From Pseudomonadota bacterium (GTDB taxonomy: Bacteria > Desulfobacterota > Syntrophorhabdia > Syntrophorhabdales > Syntrophorhabdaceae): a stretch of DNA of 64,000 nucleotides. The translations under genes were made by a program, and so were the position numbers. This document shows, in pieces, positions 44,238-53,764 of the stretch. The notes under the pieces are model-generated. The model saw nothing but the letters and a program-made list of their open reading frames with translations. It was not told the origin of the DNA and did not search any database. Each line of letters opens with the position of its first letter. The stretch's first letter is position 1. The DNA lies in contig JAPLKB010000015.1 in assembly GCA_026388275.1 (NCBI GenBank), forward strand, positions 34,920-98,919, read 5' to 3'.

Positions 44238-45341
44238 ATGAAAAAAGATTATTACGAGATACTCTGTGTTTCGAGAAATGTCACAGATGAAGAACTAAAA
44301 AAGGCATACAGAAAACTCGCCTTAAAACACCATCCCGACAGGAACCCGGGCAACAAAGAGGCTGAGGACATGTTTAAGGAGATTAATGAGGCATATGAGG
44401 TGCTCAGCAACCCTGAAAAGAAATTGAGGTATGAGAGATTTGGTTCGGCAGATGATTCAGGCACTGTTTTTGATTTCGGATTCGGAGGAAATTTTGACAA
44501 TGTTTTCAATGATCTTTTCAGCGACTTTTTCGGATCAACAAGGCAGCGACAGCGAACTCAAAAAGGCGATGACCTTCGGTACAACCTTGAAATAGAGTTT
44601 GAAGAAGCTGTGTTCGGGGTTGAGAAGGAACTTGAGATTCCCAAAAACGAACGTTGTCCGTCATGTAATGGCTCAAGGATTGAACCCGGACATCAGCCGG
44701 TTGGTTGCAGACATTGCGGGGGAAGAGGACAGGTAAGACAAAGTCATGGTTTTTTTACAATAAACCGGACATGCGAGTATTGCAACGGCGAAGGCTATAT
44801 CATCAAAGACCCCTGTAAAACATGCAGGGGCAAGGGGCAGATTAAAACAAAAAAGAAAGTGAAGATAAAAATACCGCCCGGCGTTGATACAGGTTCACGT
44901 TTAAGGGTCAGGGGCGAAGGCATGCAGGGATATGCTGACACCCATCCCGGTGATCTGTATGTGGTTTTAAATGTCAAAGAACATCCTATATTCGAAAGAC
45001 AAGGTGACGACATTATTGTACGTATCGATGTAAGCTTCCCGCTTTTGTGTCTCGGAGGCGATATATTGTTACCCACCCTCGAAGGGGACATAAAGATCAA
45101 CATTTCTCCCGGAACACAGCCGGAAAAAATATTCAGGATGAAAGGGCTCGGTGTGACAAAATCTAACGGGTATGGAAAGGGCGATGAACTTGTCTATTTA
45201 AAGATTGTAATACCCGCAACACTTACAGAAAAACAGAAATTCCTGATAGAAGGGCTTTCGCAAGAATTTACCCAGGATATCGGGGGTTCGGACAGAGGCT
45301 TCAAGGACAAATTCAGACAATTTTTTGAGCGAAAAGAATAA
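44238..45341 (+). CDS. dnaJ: DnaJ co-chaperone
   Basis: The 367-residue protein has the full type I layout: a J domain (about residues 3-66, with HHPDRNPG), a glycine/phenylalanine region, a zinc-binding domain with four CxxCxGxG-like repeats ([32 protein letters not shown], about 138-208), and the C-terminal substrate-binding domains. The first repeat is slightly degenerate (NGSR instead of GxG). The Shine-Dalgarno is AAAAGGAA, 14 bases downstream of grpE. Confidence 0.95.
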   Translation: MKKDYYEILCVSRNVTDEELKKAYRKLALKHHPDRNPGNKEAEDMFKEINEAYEVLSNPEKKLRYERFGSADDSGTVFDFGFGGNFDNVFNDLFSDFFGSTRQRQRTQKGDDLRYNLEIEFEEAVFGVEKELEIPKNERCPSCNGSRIEPGHQPVGCRHCGGRGQVRQSHGFFTINRTCEYCNGEGYIIKDPCKTCRGKGQIKTKKKVKIKIPPGVDTGSRLRVRGEGMQGYADTHPGDLYVVLNVKEHPIFERQGDDIIVRIDVSFPLLCLGGDILLPTLEGDIKINISPGTQPEKIFRMKGLGVTKSNGYGKGDELVYLKIVIPATLTEKQKFLIEGLSQEFTQDIGGSDRGFKDKFRQFFERKE

Positions 45342-45371
45342 ATCTCCACGAACAAGGCGGATTGGTATAAA

Positions 45372-46196
45372 CTACTTTCCCGCCGTAATTTTGAAACTTC
45401 CTCTCTTCATAGGTGTTTTGGAGTTTGGTCCGAACCATTTATTGAAAATCTTCTTTGCCTCGCCATTTTTCTCCATATCAAGGAGAGTCTTATTTACAAA
45501 TTCAAGGAGTTTCTTCTCGCCTTTTCCAATGCCAAATCCATACAATTCATCAGCGATCCGGATATCGGGAATCTCAAACCGTTCCTTATCCGGTATTTCA
45601 TTGAGTAAATTTACCAAAATCGGCTCATCAGTCGTTATGGCAAAGATATTGTCCTGCCGAAGTGCTAGAAGCGCCTGCGGATAATCATCAAAATACAGGA
45701 CCTTTGCCCCTGGAAGCATCTTATTGACGCTCTGCCCTGAGGTAGAACCCTTTGCCGTTCCGATCTTCTTGTTGTTAAGGTCGGCAAGTTTCTTCATCGT
45801 TCCTTTTTTTACAATAAACTTTTGGCCGGTAAAAAAATATGTATAACTGAAATCAATCTGTTCAGTACGCTCTGCAGTCTTTGACATTGTTGCGGCTATA
45901 ATATCAATATCGCCTCTATTGAGATACAATATGCGGTTTTCGGGTCTAACGGGCTGAAGTTGGAGCTTCACGCCAAGCTTATTTGCAATTGTCCTGATAA
46001 AATCAATATCATAGCCGACAATCTCTCCGGTTTTTTCATCGATGGAACCAAACCCCGGTGCAAATTCCCTGACGCCCGCTATAAGTACACCTTTTTTCTT
46101 AACCTCCTCCAATGTGTCGGCTGCGAGCAATGTTGTGCATAAGCCGGAAATAAATATCAACACTAAAATAAATGGTTTGATTTTTTTCATGAGCAT
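45372..46196 (-). CDS. Family-3 amino acid ABC substrate-binding protein
   Basis: The 274-residue protein has a signal peptide (about residues 1-25) and the periplasmic amino-acid-binding fold of family 3: VKKKGVLIAGVREFAPGFG near 33, GYDIDFIRTIANKLGVKLQ near 63, and DIIAATMSKTAERTEQIDFSYTYF near 98. It likely binds a polar amino acid. A second ATG at residue 3 has the better ribosome spacing. It is at the end of the liv operon although it belongs to a different binding-protein family from the Liv proteins, so its permease partner is uncertain. It is convergent with dnaJ. Confidence 0.87.
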   Translation of the reverse strand: MLMKKIKPFILVLIFISGLCTTLLAADTLEEVKKKGVLIAGVREFAPGFGSIDEKTGEIVGYDIDFIRTIANKLGVKLQLQPVRPENRILYLNRGDIDIIAATMSKTAERTEQIDFSYTYFFTGQKFIVKKGTMKKLADLNNKKIGTAKGSTSGQSVNKMLPGAKVLYFDDYPQALLALRQDNIFAITTDEPILVNLLNEIPDKERFEIPDIRIADELYGFGIGKGEKKLLEFVNKTLLDMEKNGEAKKIFNKWFGPNSKTPMKRGSFKITAGK

Positions 46197-46231
46197 TTAT
46201 CCTTTGAACAATTATTGGTTGTTATAGATTA

Positions 46232-46921
46232 TTATACCATAAGATATTTCTTTTTTACCTCTTCGTTCGTTTCAAGCTCATCAACGGTACCTTCAAAGCG
46301 AATCCTTCCGTTATCAATAACATAAACTCTTGAGATCATCTTAAGAGCGGATTTAATATTCTGCTCGGAGAGTAAAATGCTGATACCGGCATCTCTGAGT
46401 TTCAATATCTGCTCTTCAAGGTCACGTACAATCAGGGGCGCCAGCCCTTCTGTCGGTTCATCAAGAAGGAGGAGTTCCGGGCTTCCCATAAGGGCCCTTG
46501 CGATAGTCAGCATCTGTTGCTCCCCGCCGCTTAGGTTCCCTGCCCTGCGCGATTGTATTTCGCCAAGCGCAGGGAACAGATCGTATATTCTCTTTTTATT
46601 CCATCCTTCTGTACGGCGATGAACAATTTCAAGATTATCATCTACGGAAAGGTCTGCAAAAACTCTTCTGTCGTCAGGCACGTACCCGATGCCCTTCCTG
46701 AAGAGAAGATATGGCTTTTCCCCGGTAATATTCTCGTTATTGAAATGAATTTTGCCTTCTTTGGGCGGCGTCAGACCCATGATGCTCTTCATGGTTGTGC
46801 TCTTCCCTGCACCGTTTCTTCCGAGAAGGCCAACCGCCTCACCCTTTGCAACAGTGAGACTGACATCGAATAATATATGACTTAAGCCATAATATGTATG
46901 GATTTTTTTTACATTAAGCAC
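46232..46921 (-). CDS. livF: Branched-chain amino acid ABC transporter ATPase LivF
   Basis: I take the GTG at 46921, which has AGGAG upstream, because earlier codons lie inside livG and are not family-like; the product has 229 residues. The ABC signatures are Walker A GRNGAGKSTTMKS near residue 35, LSGGEQQM signature near 130 and Walker B LLLDEP near 152. LivF-type ATPases usually follow LivG and pair with it. The gene overlaps the end of livG. Confidence 0.93.
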   Translation of the reverse strand: MLNVKKIHTYYGLSHILFDVSLTVAKGEAVGLLGRNGAGKSTTMKSIMGLTPPKEGKIHFNNENITGEKPYLLFRKGIGYVPDDRRVFADLSVDDNLEIVHRRTEGWNKKRIYDLFPALGEIQSRRAGNLSGGEQQMLTIARALMGSPELLLLDEPTEGLAPLIVRDLEEQILKLRDAGISILLSEQNIKSALKMISRVYVIDNGRIRFEGTVDELETNEEVKKKYLMV

Positions 46922-47658
46922 GCGTCGCTCCTGCCAAGGTAGGCGTCCTGAACCGCCTGATTGCACCTCACATCTTCGCAGCACCCCTGTATAATGGTTG
47001 CGCCTCGCACCATCACCATGATCCGGTTGGCAATAGCAAATACAAGTTCCATGTCATGTTCACAGAAGAGGATTGTCAAACCCAGTTTTTCCGATAGGTG
47101 CCTTACTAAGTCTATGCAACGCGCTGTCTCTTCGGGGGACATTCCTGCAGTAGGTTCGTCAAGGATCAGAAACTCCGGGTCGCCGCCCAGGGCAATAGCA
47201 ATCTCAAGGACTTTCCTGTCGCCGTGAGAAAGTAGAGCGCTTGTATGGTGCCGCTTTTTGACAAGCCCTACGTTCTCCAGGATCTCATTTGTTTCGTTAA
47301 TAACCAGTTTTTTTGACGGGGTAAAAAAGTTGTGGGTCTTTTTCGTCTTGGCCAGTACTGCAACCTGGACATTTTCAAAGACATTTAGTCTCTGGAATAC
47401 ATTTACTACCTGAAATGAACGTGCTATGTGCTTTCTGCAAATTTCATAAGGGGGAAGTCCTGTAATGTCTTCGCCTTTAAAAATAACCTGTCCGCTGTCA
47501 GGCTTCAGGATTCCGGTAATAAGGTTAAAAAGGGTCGTCTTGCCGGCGCCGTTCGGGCCGATCACTGCGACAATCTCGCCCTTTTTTACATGAAGATTTG
47601 CATTACTGACTGCCTTAAATCCATCAAATGTCTTTATTAATGCCTTGACTTCCAGCAC
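46909..47658 (-). CDS. livG: Branched-chain amino acid ABC transporter ATPase LivG
   Basis: The 249-residue ATPase has Walker [10 protein letters not shown] near residue 35, the signature [10 protein letters not shown] near 144 (SHGD instead of SGGQ, as usual in LivG), and Walker [14 protein letters not shown] near 163. The C-terminal helix typical of LivG is present. It is paired with livF and sits directly downstream of livM with four bases between. Confidence 0.94.
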   Translation of the reverse strand: MLEVKALIKTFDGFKAVSNANLHVKKGEIVAVIGPNGAGKTTLFNLITGILKPDSGQVIFKGEDITGLPPYEICRKHIARSFQVVNVFQRLNVFENVQVAVLAKTKKTHNFFTPSKKLVINETNEILENVGLVKKRHHTSALLSHGDRKVLEIAIALGGDPEFLILDEPTAGMSPEETARCIDLVRHLSEKLGLTILFCEHDMELVFAIANRIMVMVRGATIIQGCCEDVRCNQAVQDAYLGRSDACLM

Positions 47659-47661
47659 CGG

Positions 47662-48618
47662 CTACTCCTTAATCACAGGTTCAATCATTTTTTTATTCAT
47701 TTTTTCTTCAATATATCCAAGAACCCCCGTGGGAAGATAGAAGATCGCAAACACCATAATTATGCCGAGCACAAGGGCCCAATAAACGGTGTATGTACTC
47801 ACAAATGTTCTCAGTGCAATAATGATGGCAGCGCCGAGCATAGGGCCCAGGAAGGTAAACCAGCCGCCGAGCAGACACATGATAACTGCTTCAAGGGACA
47901 GTGTCCAGAAAAGCATGTCAGGGAATACCGTATTATCTACAACAACAAAAAGTGCACCCGCTACCCCTGCAAAGAAACCCGCTATGGTAAGCGCCATCAC
48001 CTGGTGGCGCCTTACATTAATCCCGATCATCTCGCTTCTTATGGGATTGTCCCTGATACCCTGGAGAGCACTGCCAAAGGGTGATTTTATCATTCTGTAC
48101 ATAACAAAAAGGCACAGAAGGGTAACAACAAGGGTAAAATAGTATGCATTACCGTAGGATGAAATTATATCCGGCATAGTGATCCCGTGTATCCCGTCAT
48201 CGCCTCCGGTAAAAGAATACCAGCGGTAAACAATAACCCATACGAGAGATCCGAGAGAGATCTGGAGCATCCCGAAATAGAGTTTTGAGAGCCTTACGCA
48301 GATAATTCCCATAATCAGACCCAATAAGGCAGATACGAATGGACCGACAATGAAGCTGATCCAGAGAGGAAATCCTCCTTTTGTTAACATGAGTGCCGTC
48401 CCGTAAGCACCGGCCCCGTAAAAAACACAATGGTGAAACTGGAATACCCCTCCGTAGCCAAGAACGAAGTTAAGGCTCGTTGCAAGCAATCCTGTAAGGA
48501 GGATAATGGATGCCATATACACATAAAACCGGGGCATAATTAATGGGAGGAAAAAAAGAAAAACGAGAAGCACGATGCCGGCAATGCGGCTCCTTCCTCC
48601 CAACATGTCTTTTATCAT
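47662..48618 (-). CDS. livM: Branched-chain amino acid ABC permease LivM
   Basis: The ATG at 48618 (MIKDML) has an AAGGAG ribosome site; the longer frame would overlap livH and add a non-family extension. The 318-residue permease has about nine membrane helices, the GYGGVFQFHHCVFYGAGAY block near residue 54, and the cytoplasmic coupling segment GIRDNPIRSEMIGIN near 182. It forms the channel with LivH. Confidence 0.92.
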   Translation of the reverse strand: MIKDMLGGRSRIAGIVLLVFLFFLPLIMPRFYVYMASIILLTGLLATSLNFVLGYGGVFQFHHCVFYGAGAYGTALMLTKGGFPLWISFIVGPFVSALLGLIMGIICVRLSKLYFGMLQISLGSLVWVIVYRWYSFTGGDDGIHGITMPDIISSYGNAYYFTLVVTLLCLFVMYRMIKSPFGSALQGIRDNPIRSEMIGINVRRHQVMALTIAGFFAGVAGALFVVVDNTVFPDMLFWTLSLEAVIMCLLGGWFTFLGPMLGAAIIIALRTFVSTYTVYWALVLGIIMVFAIFYLPTGVLGYIEEKMNKKMIEPVIKE

Positions 48619-48631
48619 AACCAGCTCCTTG

Positions 48632-49531
48632 TCACCATGTTGACTTGAGAAGCCCTGTGGGCCTGAACAATAATACAATAATTACTGCAAGATAGGGAAA
48701 TATAATGCCGAATTGTGGCCAGATAAGGATACCGAGAGACTGTGATAGACCAAAAATAAGTGCGCCCAGGAGGGCGCCCCAGATATTGCCCAGTCCGCCA
48801 ATAATAACGATGAGGAACGCCTCCATAATGAGCGTATGATCCATGCCTAACGTTACGCTCACTGTCGGTGCAACAAGGGCTCCGCCCAGGCCTGCCAGAA
48901 GACAACCTATCATGAACACAACAGCGAAGACCCAGCTGACATTGATGCCCACTGCCCCGACCATTTCCCTGTCTACTGCGGCTGCTCGTGCAATCTTGCC
49001 TATTTTCGTCTTATTCACTATCAGCCAGAGTATAACCGCAACAACAGGGCCGACAATCAGAAGGAACATGTTGTACAGTGGGAAGGGTATGCCCCCGAAG
49101 AGCGGTACAAACCCCTGAAACATATGGGGCACCGGCACAGATTTATACTCAGCACCCCACACGAGTTTAACAAGATCGCCAAAAACAAGGGAACAAGCAA
49201 AAGTGAGCAAAAGGAGCATCAGATGCTCCCGCTCGTAAAGAAACTGGAAAAGACCGCGTTCCACGATAAGACTCAATACTGCAACCGCCACAGGAACCAA
49301 AACAAGGGCCATCCAGAACCCTGTGGCTCCGCCACCGAAAACCTTTGCAATCGTAAAAGACATAAAGGCGCCTATCATGTAAAGAGATCCGTGGGCAACA
49401 TTGGGTATCCTGAGCACGCCCAGAATAAGGCTCATGCCGGAAGAAACGATGAAAAGGATCGTCGTCCTGCTTAAACCAACAAATATCTGATTTAAGACCT
49501 GAGGCGGTACTACGGCATATATGAAATCCAA
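48632..49531 (-). CDS. livH: Branched-chain amino acid ABC permease LivH
   Basis: The 299-residue permease has about eight membrane helices and the LivH pattern of an N-terminal helix, SGMSLILGVLRIPNVAHGSLYMIGA near residue 32-56 and KIARAAAVDREMVGAVGINV near 175-195. It is directly followed by livM. A stable hairpin lies between it and the upstream binding-protein gene. Confidence 0.93.
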   Translation of the reverse strand: MDFIYAVVPPQVLNQIFVGLSRTTILFIVSSGMSLILGVLRIPNVAHGSLYMIGAFMSFTIAKVFGGGATGFWMALVLVPVAVAVLSLIVERGLFQFLYEREHLMLLLLTFACSLVFGDLVKLVWGAEYKSVPVPHMFQGFVPLFGGIPFPLYNMFLLIVGPVVAVILWLIVNKTKIGKIARAAAVDREMVGAVGINVSWVFAVVFMIGCLLAGLGGALVAPTVSVTLGMDHTLIMEAFLIVIIGGLGNIWGALLGALIFGLSQSLGILIWPQFGIIFPYLAVIIVLLFRPTGLLKSTW

Positions 49532-49562
49532 TCACTACCCCCGCTATTTCTATTACTGGAAC

Positions 49563-49590
49563 ACCCGCAAGCTGTTGAGAGCTTGCGGGT
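49563..49590 (-). terminator. Intercistronic hairpin between the binding protein and livH
   Basis: A perfect 11-base stem ACCCGCAAGCT/AGCTTGCGGGT with a 6-base loop GTTGAG lies six bases after the binding-protein stop. There is no T-run, so rather than full termination it may protect the 3' end of the first cistron and allow excess binding protein over permease, as known for other transporter operons. Confidence 0.6.
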
Positions 49591-49596
49591 AGGAAT

Positions 49597-50814
49597 TTAT
49601 TTCTTGCGAAGCTTCAGAACCTCCTCGCATGTAGGCATATAATCATTTGGAGACACTATCTGATTATTCCCGGATACAAGAAAATCGTATTTCGGGTCCT
49701 TCTTTGTCACACCAAAATATGTCGGGAGCTCAAGCTGATGATCACATGCCCTTATTGATAAGGGTCCGATCGGACTGTCAAGCTTTAAACCTTCAAGAGC
49801 CTTTATCAATGCCTCATTGTCTATCTTCCCTGCCTTTTTAAAACCCTCTGCAATAAACTGGGCAGTCATGTATCCAACAAAGGCGCTTGATTTCGGGTAT
49901 CTTTTGTAGGTTTTCATAAATTCTTCAGCAAAAGCCTTGTTCGCAGGTGATTCAGGGAAGTAGAAAAGATAGTGGGAAGTTCCATAAACACCCTCAGGCG
50001 CTTCCTTGCCCTGGGACAGAAGGGTTCCGAGTTCTGTGGCCGTATGTTGATAGAAGGGTATCTTCTGGCTTAATCCGGTTGCCTTTGCTGCCTTCTGGAA
50101 ATTAACCATACTGGAGCCGCCGGTTGCAACGATGATAAAGTCGGGCTTAGCCCCCATAATCTGTGTAATATAAGGGGTAAAATCGGCTTCTCCTAATTTC
50201 CACCATGATTTCCCTATCAACTGTACTTTTGGATTCAGTTTCTGCAGATTGTTCCAGACAGCATCTGCAATAGCATGTCCATATTCGTAATCATCGCCGC
50301 AAATCCAGTATTTTACAAAGGGTTTTTTCGCAAGGGCAACTGCTGCTGCCCGGCCCGCCATCTCTGTATTTTCGTTCATGTTAAATACGTAGCGATGTCC
50401 TGCCTCACCGATGATTTTTTCGCTTTTCGCGTAAGTGACGAAAAAAGGTATCTTCTCTTTTCTTGCAAAATCAGAGACCGCCAGAGCTGTACCGCTGTTT
50501 ATTGTCCCCACGAGAATATCCACCTTTTCTTTCATGACAAGCTCTTTGGCCATTGCCAAACCGATGTCCGGTTTAAACTTCTCGTCACGTGTGGCATATT
50601 CTATCTTCTTCCCGAGCACGCCGCCTTTGGCGTTTATCTTATTAACGGCAAGCACAAAACCGTCGAGCACATCCTGTGTATAGGTTGTCGCGGGCCCAGA
50701 ATAAGTGTCTACTATGCCTACCTTTATCGTATCAGCCGAAAATGCCGGTGAAAATAAGCCAAAAAGACCAAGGATGAACATAAAACACATAGAAACATAG
50801 AATGCTTTTCTCAT
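49597..50814 (-). CDS. livK: Branched-chain amino acid ABC substrate-binding protein
   Basis: From the ATG at 50814 (GGGGGT upstream) the product has 405 residues; the signal peptide spans about residues 1-26, ending PAFSA. The type I periplasmic fold of the Leu/Ile/Val family is visible: IKVGIVDTYSGPATTYTQDVLDGFVLAVNKI near 29, VDILVGTINSGTALAVSDFARKEKIPFF near 88, and AFAEEFMKTYKR near 310. It is the first gene of the liv operon. The specific ligand is uncertain, since this family includes binders of amides, urea and aromatic acids. Confidence 0.9.
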   Translation of the reverse strand: MRKAFYVSMCFMFILGLFGLFSPAFSADTIKVGIVDTYSGPATTYTQDVLDGFVLAVNKINAKGGVLGKKIEYATRDEKFKPDIGLAMAKELVMKEKVDILVGTINSGTALAVSDFARKEKIPFFVTYAKSEKIIGEAGHRYVFNMNENTEMAGRAAAVALAKKPFVKYWICGDDYEYGHAIADAVWNNLQKLNPKVQLIGKSWWKLGEADFTPYITQIMGAKPDFIIVATGGSSMVNFQKAAKATGLSQKIPFYQHTATELGTLLSQGKEAPEGVYGTSHYLFYFPESPANKAFAEEFMKTYKRYPKSSAFVGYMTAQFIAEGFKKAGKIDNEALIKALEGLKLDSPIGPLSIRACDHQLELPTYFGVTKKDPKYDFLVSGNNQIVSPNDYMPTCEEVLKLRKK

Positions 50815-50939
50815 TTCATACCCCCTTAATTTATTTAATGCTTTGGTATAGAAATTTATAAAACAAAGCGCTCTGGTAATCAACAAAAACTTGTATCTAT
50901 ATTTCTATTTTCATAAAACAGACTGTATTAAGGCGGTTT

Positions 50940-51136
50940 TTTGCCAATAAGGAAAGTTTCCCCGAAGTGGACGATATTATTGCAGGAGAGTTGAGGCGGT
51001 TTTTCGCCTTCTTGACATAAAACCTGATGAATACGCGGTGATCGTCACAAGGGGGCATGCCCATGACGAATTTATACTGGAAGAGATCTTGAAAAAACCG
51101 TGCAGGTATCCGCATTTCCGAAAGGCGCAACGATAG
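50940..51136 (+). pseudogene. XdhC-like gene fragment
   Basis: The plus strand encodes FANKESFPEVDDII and, after a frameshift near 51010, LDIKPDEYAVIVTRGHAHDE followed by ILEEILKKPCRY. This is the C-terminal Rossmann region of XdhC/CoxI proteins, molybdenum-enzyme maturation factors. The N-terminal half, the next GMIGSRRK motif and a continuous frame are absent, so it is a relic. The minus-strand frame over the same place has no family likeness. Confidence 0.8.
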
Positions 51137-51192
51137 AGATAGATATGGTTGCATGTAAATAAAAGTCTTTACTTTACAGATGAAGGTGGTTC

Positions 51193-51906
51193 TTACAGGG
51201 TATTGCTCTGAGCCTTAACCTCAATTTCACTGATCTGGCCATCTCTCATTTCGAGCATCCGGTCTGCGTAGCGGGCCAGTTCCTGATTGTGTGTCACCAT
51301 GATAACTGTCAGGCCTTCACTTCGGCTGAGTCCCTGAAGAACCTTCACGATCTCTTCTGACCTTTTTGTATCAAGGTTCCCTGTCGGTTCGTCGGCAAGG
51401 AGTATTTTCGGTTTATTCACCATGGCCCTTGCTATTGCCACTCTCTGCATTTCACCGCCAGAGATCTGTCCCGGGAGATGGTCCTTCCGGTGGTCTATAC
51501 CAAGAAGTGCCATCAGTTTTTCCGTCTCCTTTTCCGTGCCCGGCTTGCGGTAAAATGTAAGGGGAAGCATCACGTTTTCCGCGACGCTTAAGGTCGGGAT
51601 GAGATAGAAATTCTGAAAAATATATCCGAATGTTTCCCTTCTTATTTTTGTCAATTCACGTTCGGAAAGGCGTTTTTTATTACCGAAAATTGACCGGCCA
51701 TCGAGGTATAGCTCTCCTGACGTGGGATTATCGAGACAACCGAGAAGGTTGATCAGTGTCGTTTTGCCGGACCCTGAAGGCCCAATGATGGAAACAAAAT
51801 CCCCGGCGTTGATCCGGAAAGAGACATTATTCACGGAAATTACTTCTTCAACTCCGCGGGAATATATCCTGGTAAGATTTATTGCTTCTATCACGTTCTG
51901 GCTCAT
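51193..51906 (-). CDS. MacB/LolD-type ABC transporter ATPase
   Basis: The ATG at 51906 lies behind GGGAGG and overlaps the permease stop by four bases; the product has 237 residues. ABC motifs are Walker A GPSGSGKTTLINLLG near residue 38, the Q-loop YIFQNFYLIPTLS near 93, signature SGGEMQRVAIARA near 145 and Walker B LLADEPTGNLD near 168. Close family members power lipoprotein release or peptide and antibiotic efflux. It is the last gene of the envelope cluster on the minus strand. Confidence 0.92.
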   Translation of the reverse strand: MSQNVIEAINLTRIYSRGVEEVISVNNVSFRINAGDFVSIIGPSGSGKTTLINLLGCLDNPTSGELYLDGRSIFGNKKRLSERELTKIRRETFGYIFQNFYLIPTLSVAENVMLPLTFYRKPGTEKETEKLMALLGIDHRKDHLPGQISGGEMQRVAIARAMVNKPKILLADEPTGNLDTKRSEEIVKVLQGLSRSEGLTVIMVTHNQELARYADRMLEMRDGQISEIEVKAQSNTL

Positions 51907-53096
51907 CTGCCCGCCTCCCCTCTGATCGCTTCCAAAGGCCTGATCCTTCCTGCCCTCCATGCGGGATAAATACCGCTTAAGAGTCCGATACAAAGGATTC
52001 CAATCAGAGTGATTAAGATAAGCTTCAGATCAATGAGTACGAGACCGCCTCCAGGGGCGTAAGGCAGGATACGGCGCATTACAATGTCTGTTACCCTTGA
52101 AAGCGTAAGGGCAAAGACAATGCCGAGGACACCGCCTACAGCACAAAGCATGAGGGTTTCCATCCAGATCAGTTTAAATATGTCCCAGGGCATGGCGCCG
52201 ATGGTTTTTAGAATGCCGATCTCCTGGAATCTTTCCCAGACTGACGTGAGGATTGTGTTTACCACCCCGACCATGGCAATCATAATAGCAATAATTGCTA
52301 TGGAGAGAACCATCACCTTTGCTGTGGAAATCAGCTTCATAATGGTGTCTTTCACCTGTGCCAGACTCACTATCTGGACATCAGGGAGCTTATATAGCTT
52401 TTCTTCGAGGCGTCCGCTGTCAACACCCTTTTTCAATTTGATGCCTATGGTAGTAATTTCGTTAGGTTTGTTAAATATCTTCTGCAGTGTATTTAGGGGT
52501 ACAAAGACTGTTCCGTCATCCTGTGTGCCTGTTCTGTCAAGTATGCCCACTACCTTGAACTGGACGTTCTTTTCCGGCATAAGGATCATATCGCCCACTT
52601 CGCGCTGTTCAAGTTCGGCCGCCTCAAAACCCATGACAGCCTCATGGCTGTTTGTATCAGTAAACCACTTGCCCTGTCTGAATTTGAGAAAGGGTTTCAT
52701 TTCGGCAAAGCTTTTGGGTTCCACGCCGAAGTATCCGGCTATGCCGCCGTTTGCACCTTTATTCGGATCAAATACCGCTGACATAAGGATCGGCGTGATC
52801 TTCTCCACTTCAGATTCTTTCACGATGTCCTTCATGATGGACTCATCCATATAGCGCAATCCTGTTCCTCCCTTGAGCATCAGTGTAGCTGCTTCATAGG
52901 GACAGCCTTTGGCCATAATCATCAGTTGAAAACCCATGTTGTCAATATCCCTGTTGAGAGATGTCTCATAACCGCGGTTGAATCCCAGTAGGCTTACAAG
53001 GACCCATGCGGAAAGGGCGATGCCGACCATAGTCAAAAGACTCCGCACTTTTTTTCTGAAGAGATTTTTATAAGCTACCTGGAATATGGTGATCAT
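51903..53096 (-). CDS. MacB-like ABC permease
   Basis: The 397-residue permease has one N-terminal membrane helix, a large periplasmic MacB-type domain (about residues 40-250) and three C-terminal helices, the FtsX/MacB layout. The C-terminal part contains GAMPWDIFKLIWMETLMLCAVGGVLGI near 305 and YPAWRAGRIRPLEAIRGE at the end, both typical. It works with the ATPase just downstream. Proteins of this type move substrate by mechanotransmission rather than through a channel. Confidence 0.9.
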   Translation of the reverse strand: MITIFQVAYKNLFRKKVRSLLTMVGIALSAWVLVSLLGFNRGYETSLNRDIDNMGFQLMIMAKGCPYEAATLMLKGGTGLRYMDESIMKDIVKESEVEKITPILMSAVFDPNKGANGGIAGYFGVEPKSFAEMKPFLKFRQGKWFTDTNSHEAVMGFEAAELEQREVGDMILMPEKNVQFKVVGILDRTGTQDDGTVFVPLNTLQKIFNKPNEITTIGIKLKKGVDSGRLEEKLYKLPDVQIVSLAQVKDTIMKLISTAKVMVLSIAIIAIMIAMVGVVNTILTSVWERFQEIGILKTIGAMPWDIFKLIWMETLMLCAVGGVLGIVFALTLSRVTDIVMRRILPYAPGGGLVLIDLKLILITLIGILCIGLLSGIYPAWRAGRIRPLEAIRGEAGR

Positions 53097-53741
53097 TTAT
53101 TTCGTGCCTCCTTCGGAAGATTGTACCGGTTGTACGGAAAGAACAAACTCATCCATAAGGATAAGGTTTTTTTTCGTGGCCCTGAGTGCCGCCCTGAAAT
53201 CAGCCTCGGCCTCCGGTGCAGGATTCTTTATTGCATCTATCTTTCCTGAAGACTTGCCCGAAGCTACATCGTAATGGGCGAAATCTTTTAAGGTCAGGCC
53301 GACGAATTGCTTTCCGAACTTCTGATCCCGCAGCTTTCCGGCATACTGGCTCGTCATTTTTTGTATATAGAATCCCCTGATGGTTCCTTCGAGGTTCAGT
53401 ACCAGGAATACCTGGATGCCCCCGAATTGGCCTTTCTGGTTTACCCCGTGGATGTAACCGATCTTCTTTTTATCAGCATAAATTTCATAGATCGTATAGG
53501 GGACATCTATGGTCTCGTAAATACCCTGGAATTTAACCCCAAGCCGTGTTTCCACTATTGTAAGGAGTTTTTCTCCTCCTTTTTTCTGAATTGAGGTGTA
53601 GATAGTCTTATACCCGGTTGATTCCGGGAAGAGTCTTGCCACATCACGGTCAGGGTCGTTCAGATCGCAGCCCACCGCGCCGAATACTGCCGTGCAACAG
53701 GTTAAAATAAGGAAAAAGGCTAAAACTATATGTTTTTTCAT
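53097..53741 (-). CDS. Secreted FMN-binding-like protein
   Basis: The ATG at 53741 (AAAGGA upstream) starts a 214-residue protein with an N-terminal signal segment, probably lipidated or cleaved near residue 20. About 70-190 resembles the FMN-binding domain of RnfG/NqrC: GQFGGIQVFLVLNLEGTIRGFYIQ near 95-118 and the FGKQFVGLTLKDF stretch. The flavin-attaching threonine motif SGATxS is replaced by VASGKSSGK, so covalent FMN attachment is unlikely. The gene lies between the permease and barrel genes. Confidence 0.65.
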   Translation of the reverse strand: MKKHIVLAFFLILTCCTAVFGAVGCDLNDPDRDVARLFPESTGYKTIYTSIQKKGGEKLLTIVETRLGVKFQGIYETIDVPYTIYEIYADKKKIGYIHGVNQKGQFGGIQVFLVLNLEGTIRGFYIQKMTSQYAGKLRDQKFGKQFVGLTLKDFAHYDVASGKSSGKIDAIKNPAPEAEADFRAALRATKKNLILMDEFVLSVQPVQSSEGGTK

Positions 53742-53764
53742 TGAAAAATCCTTTACTTTATTAA

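Noticed and set aside
50897..51154. 85-codon minus-strand frame
   Set aside because: The opposite strand carries recognisable XdhC sequence; the minus frame resembles nothing.
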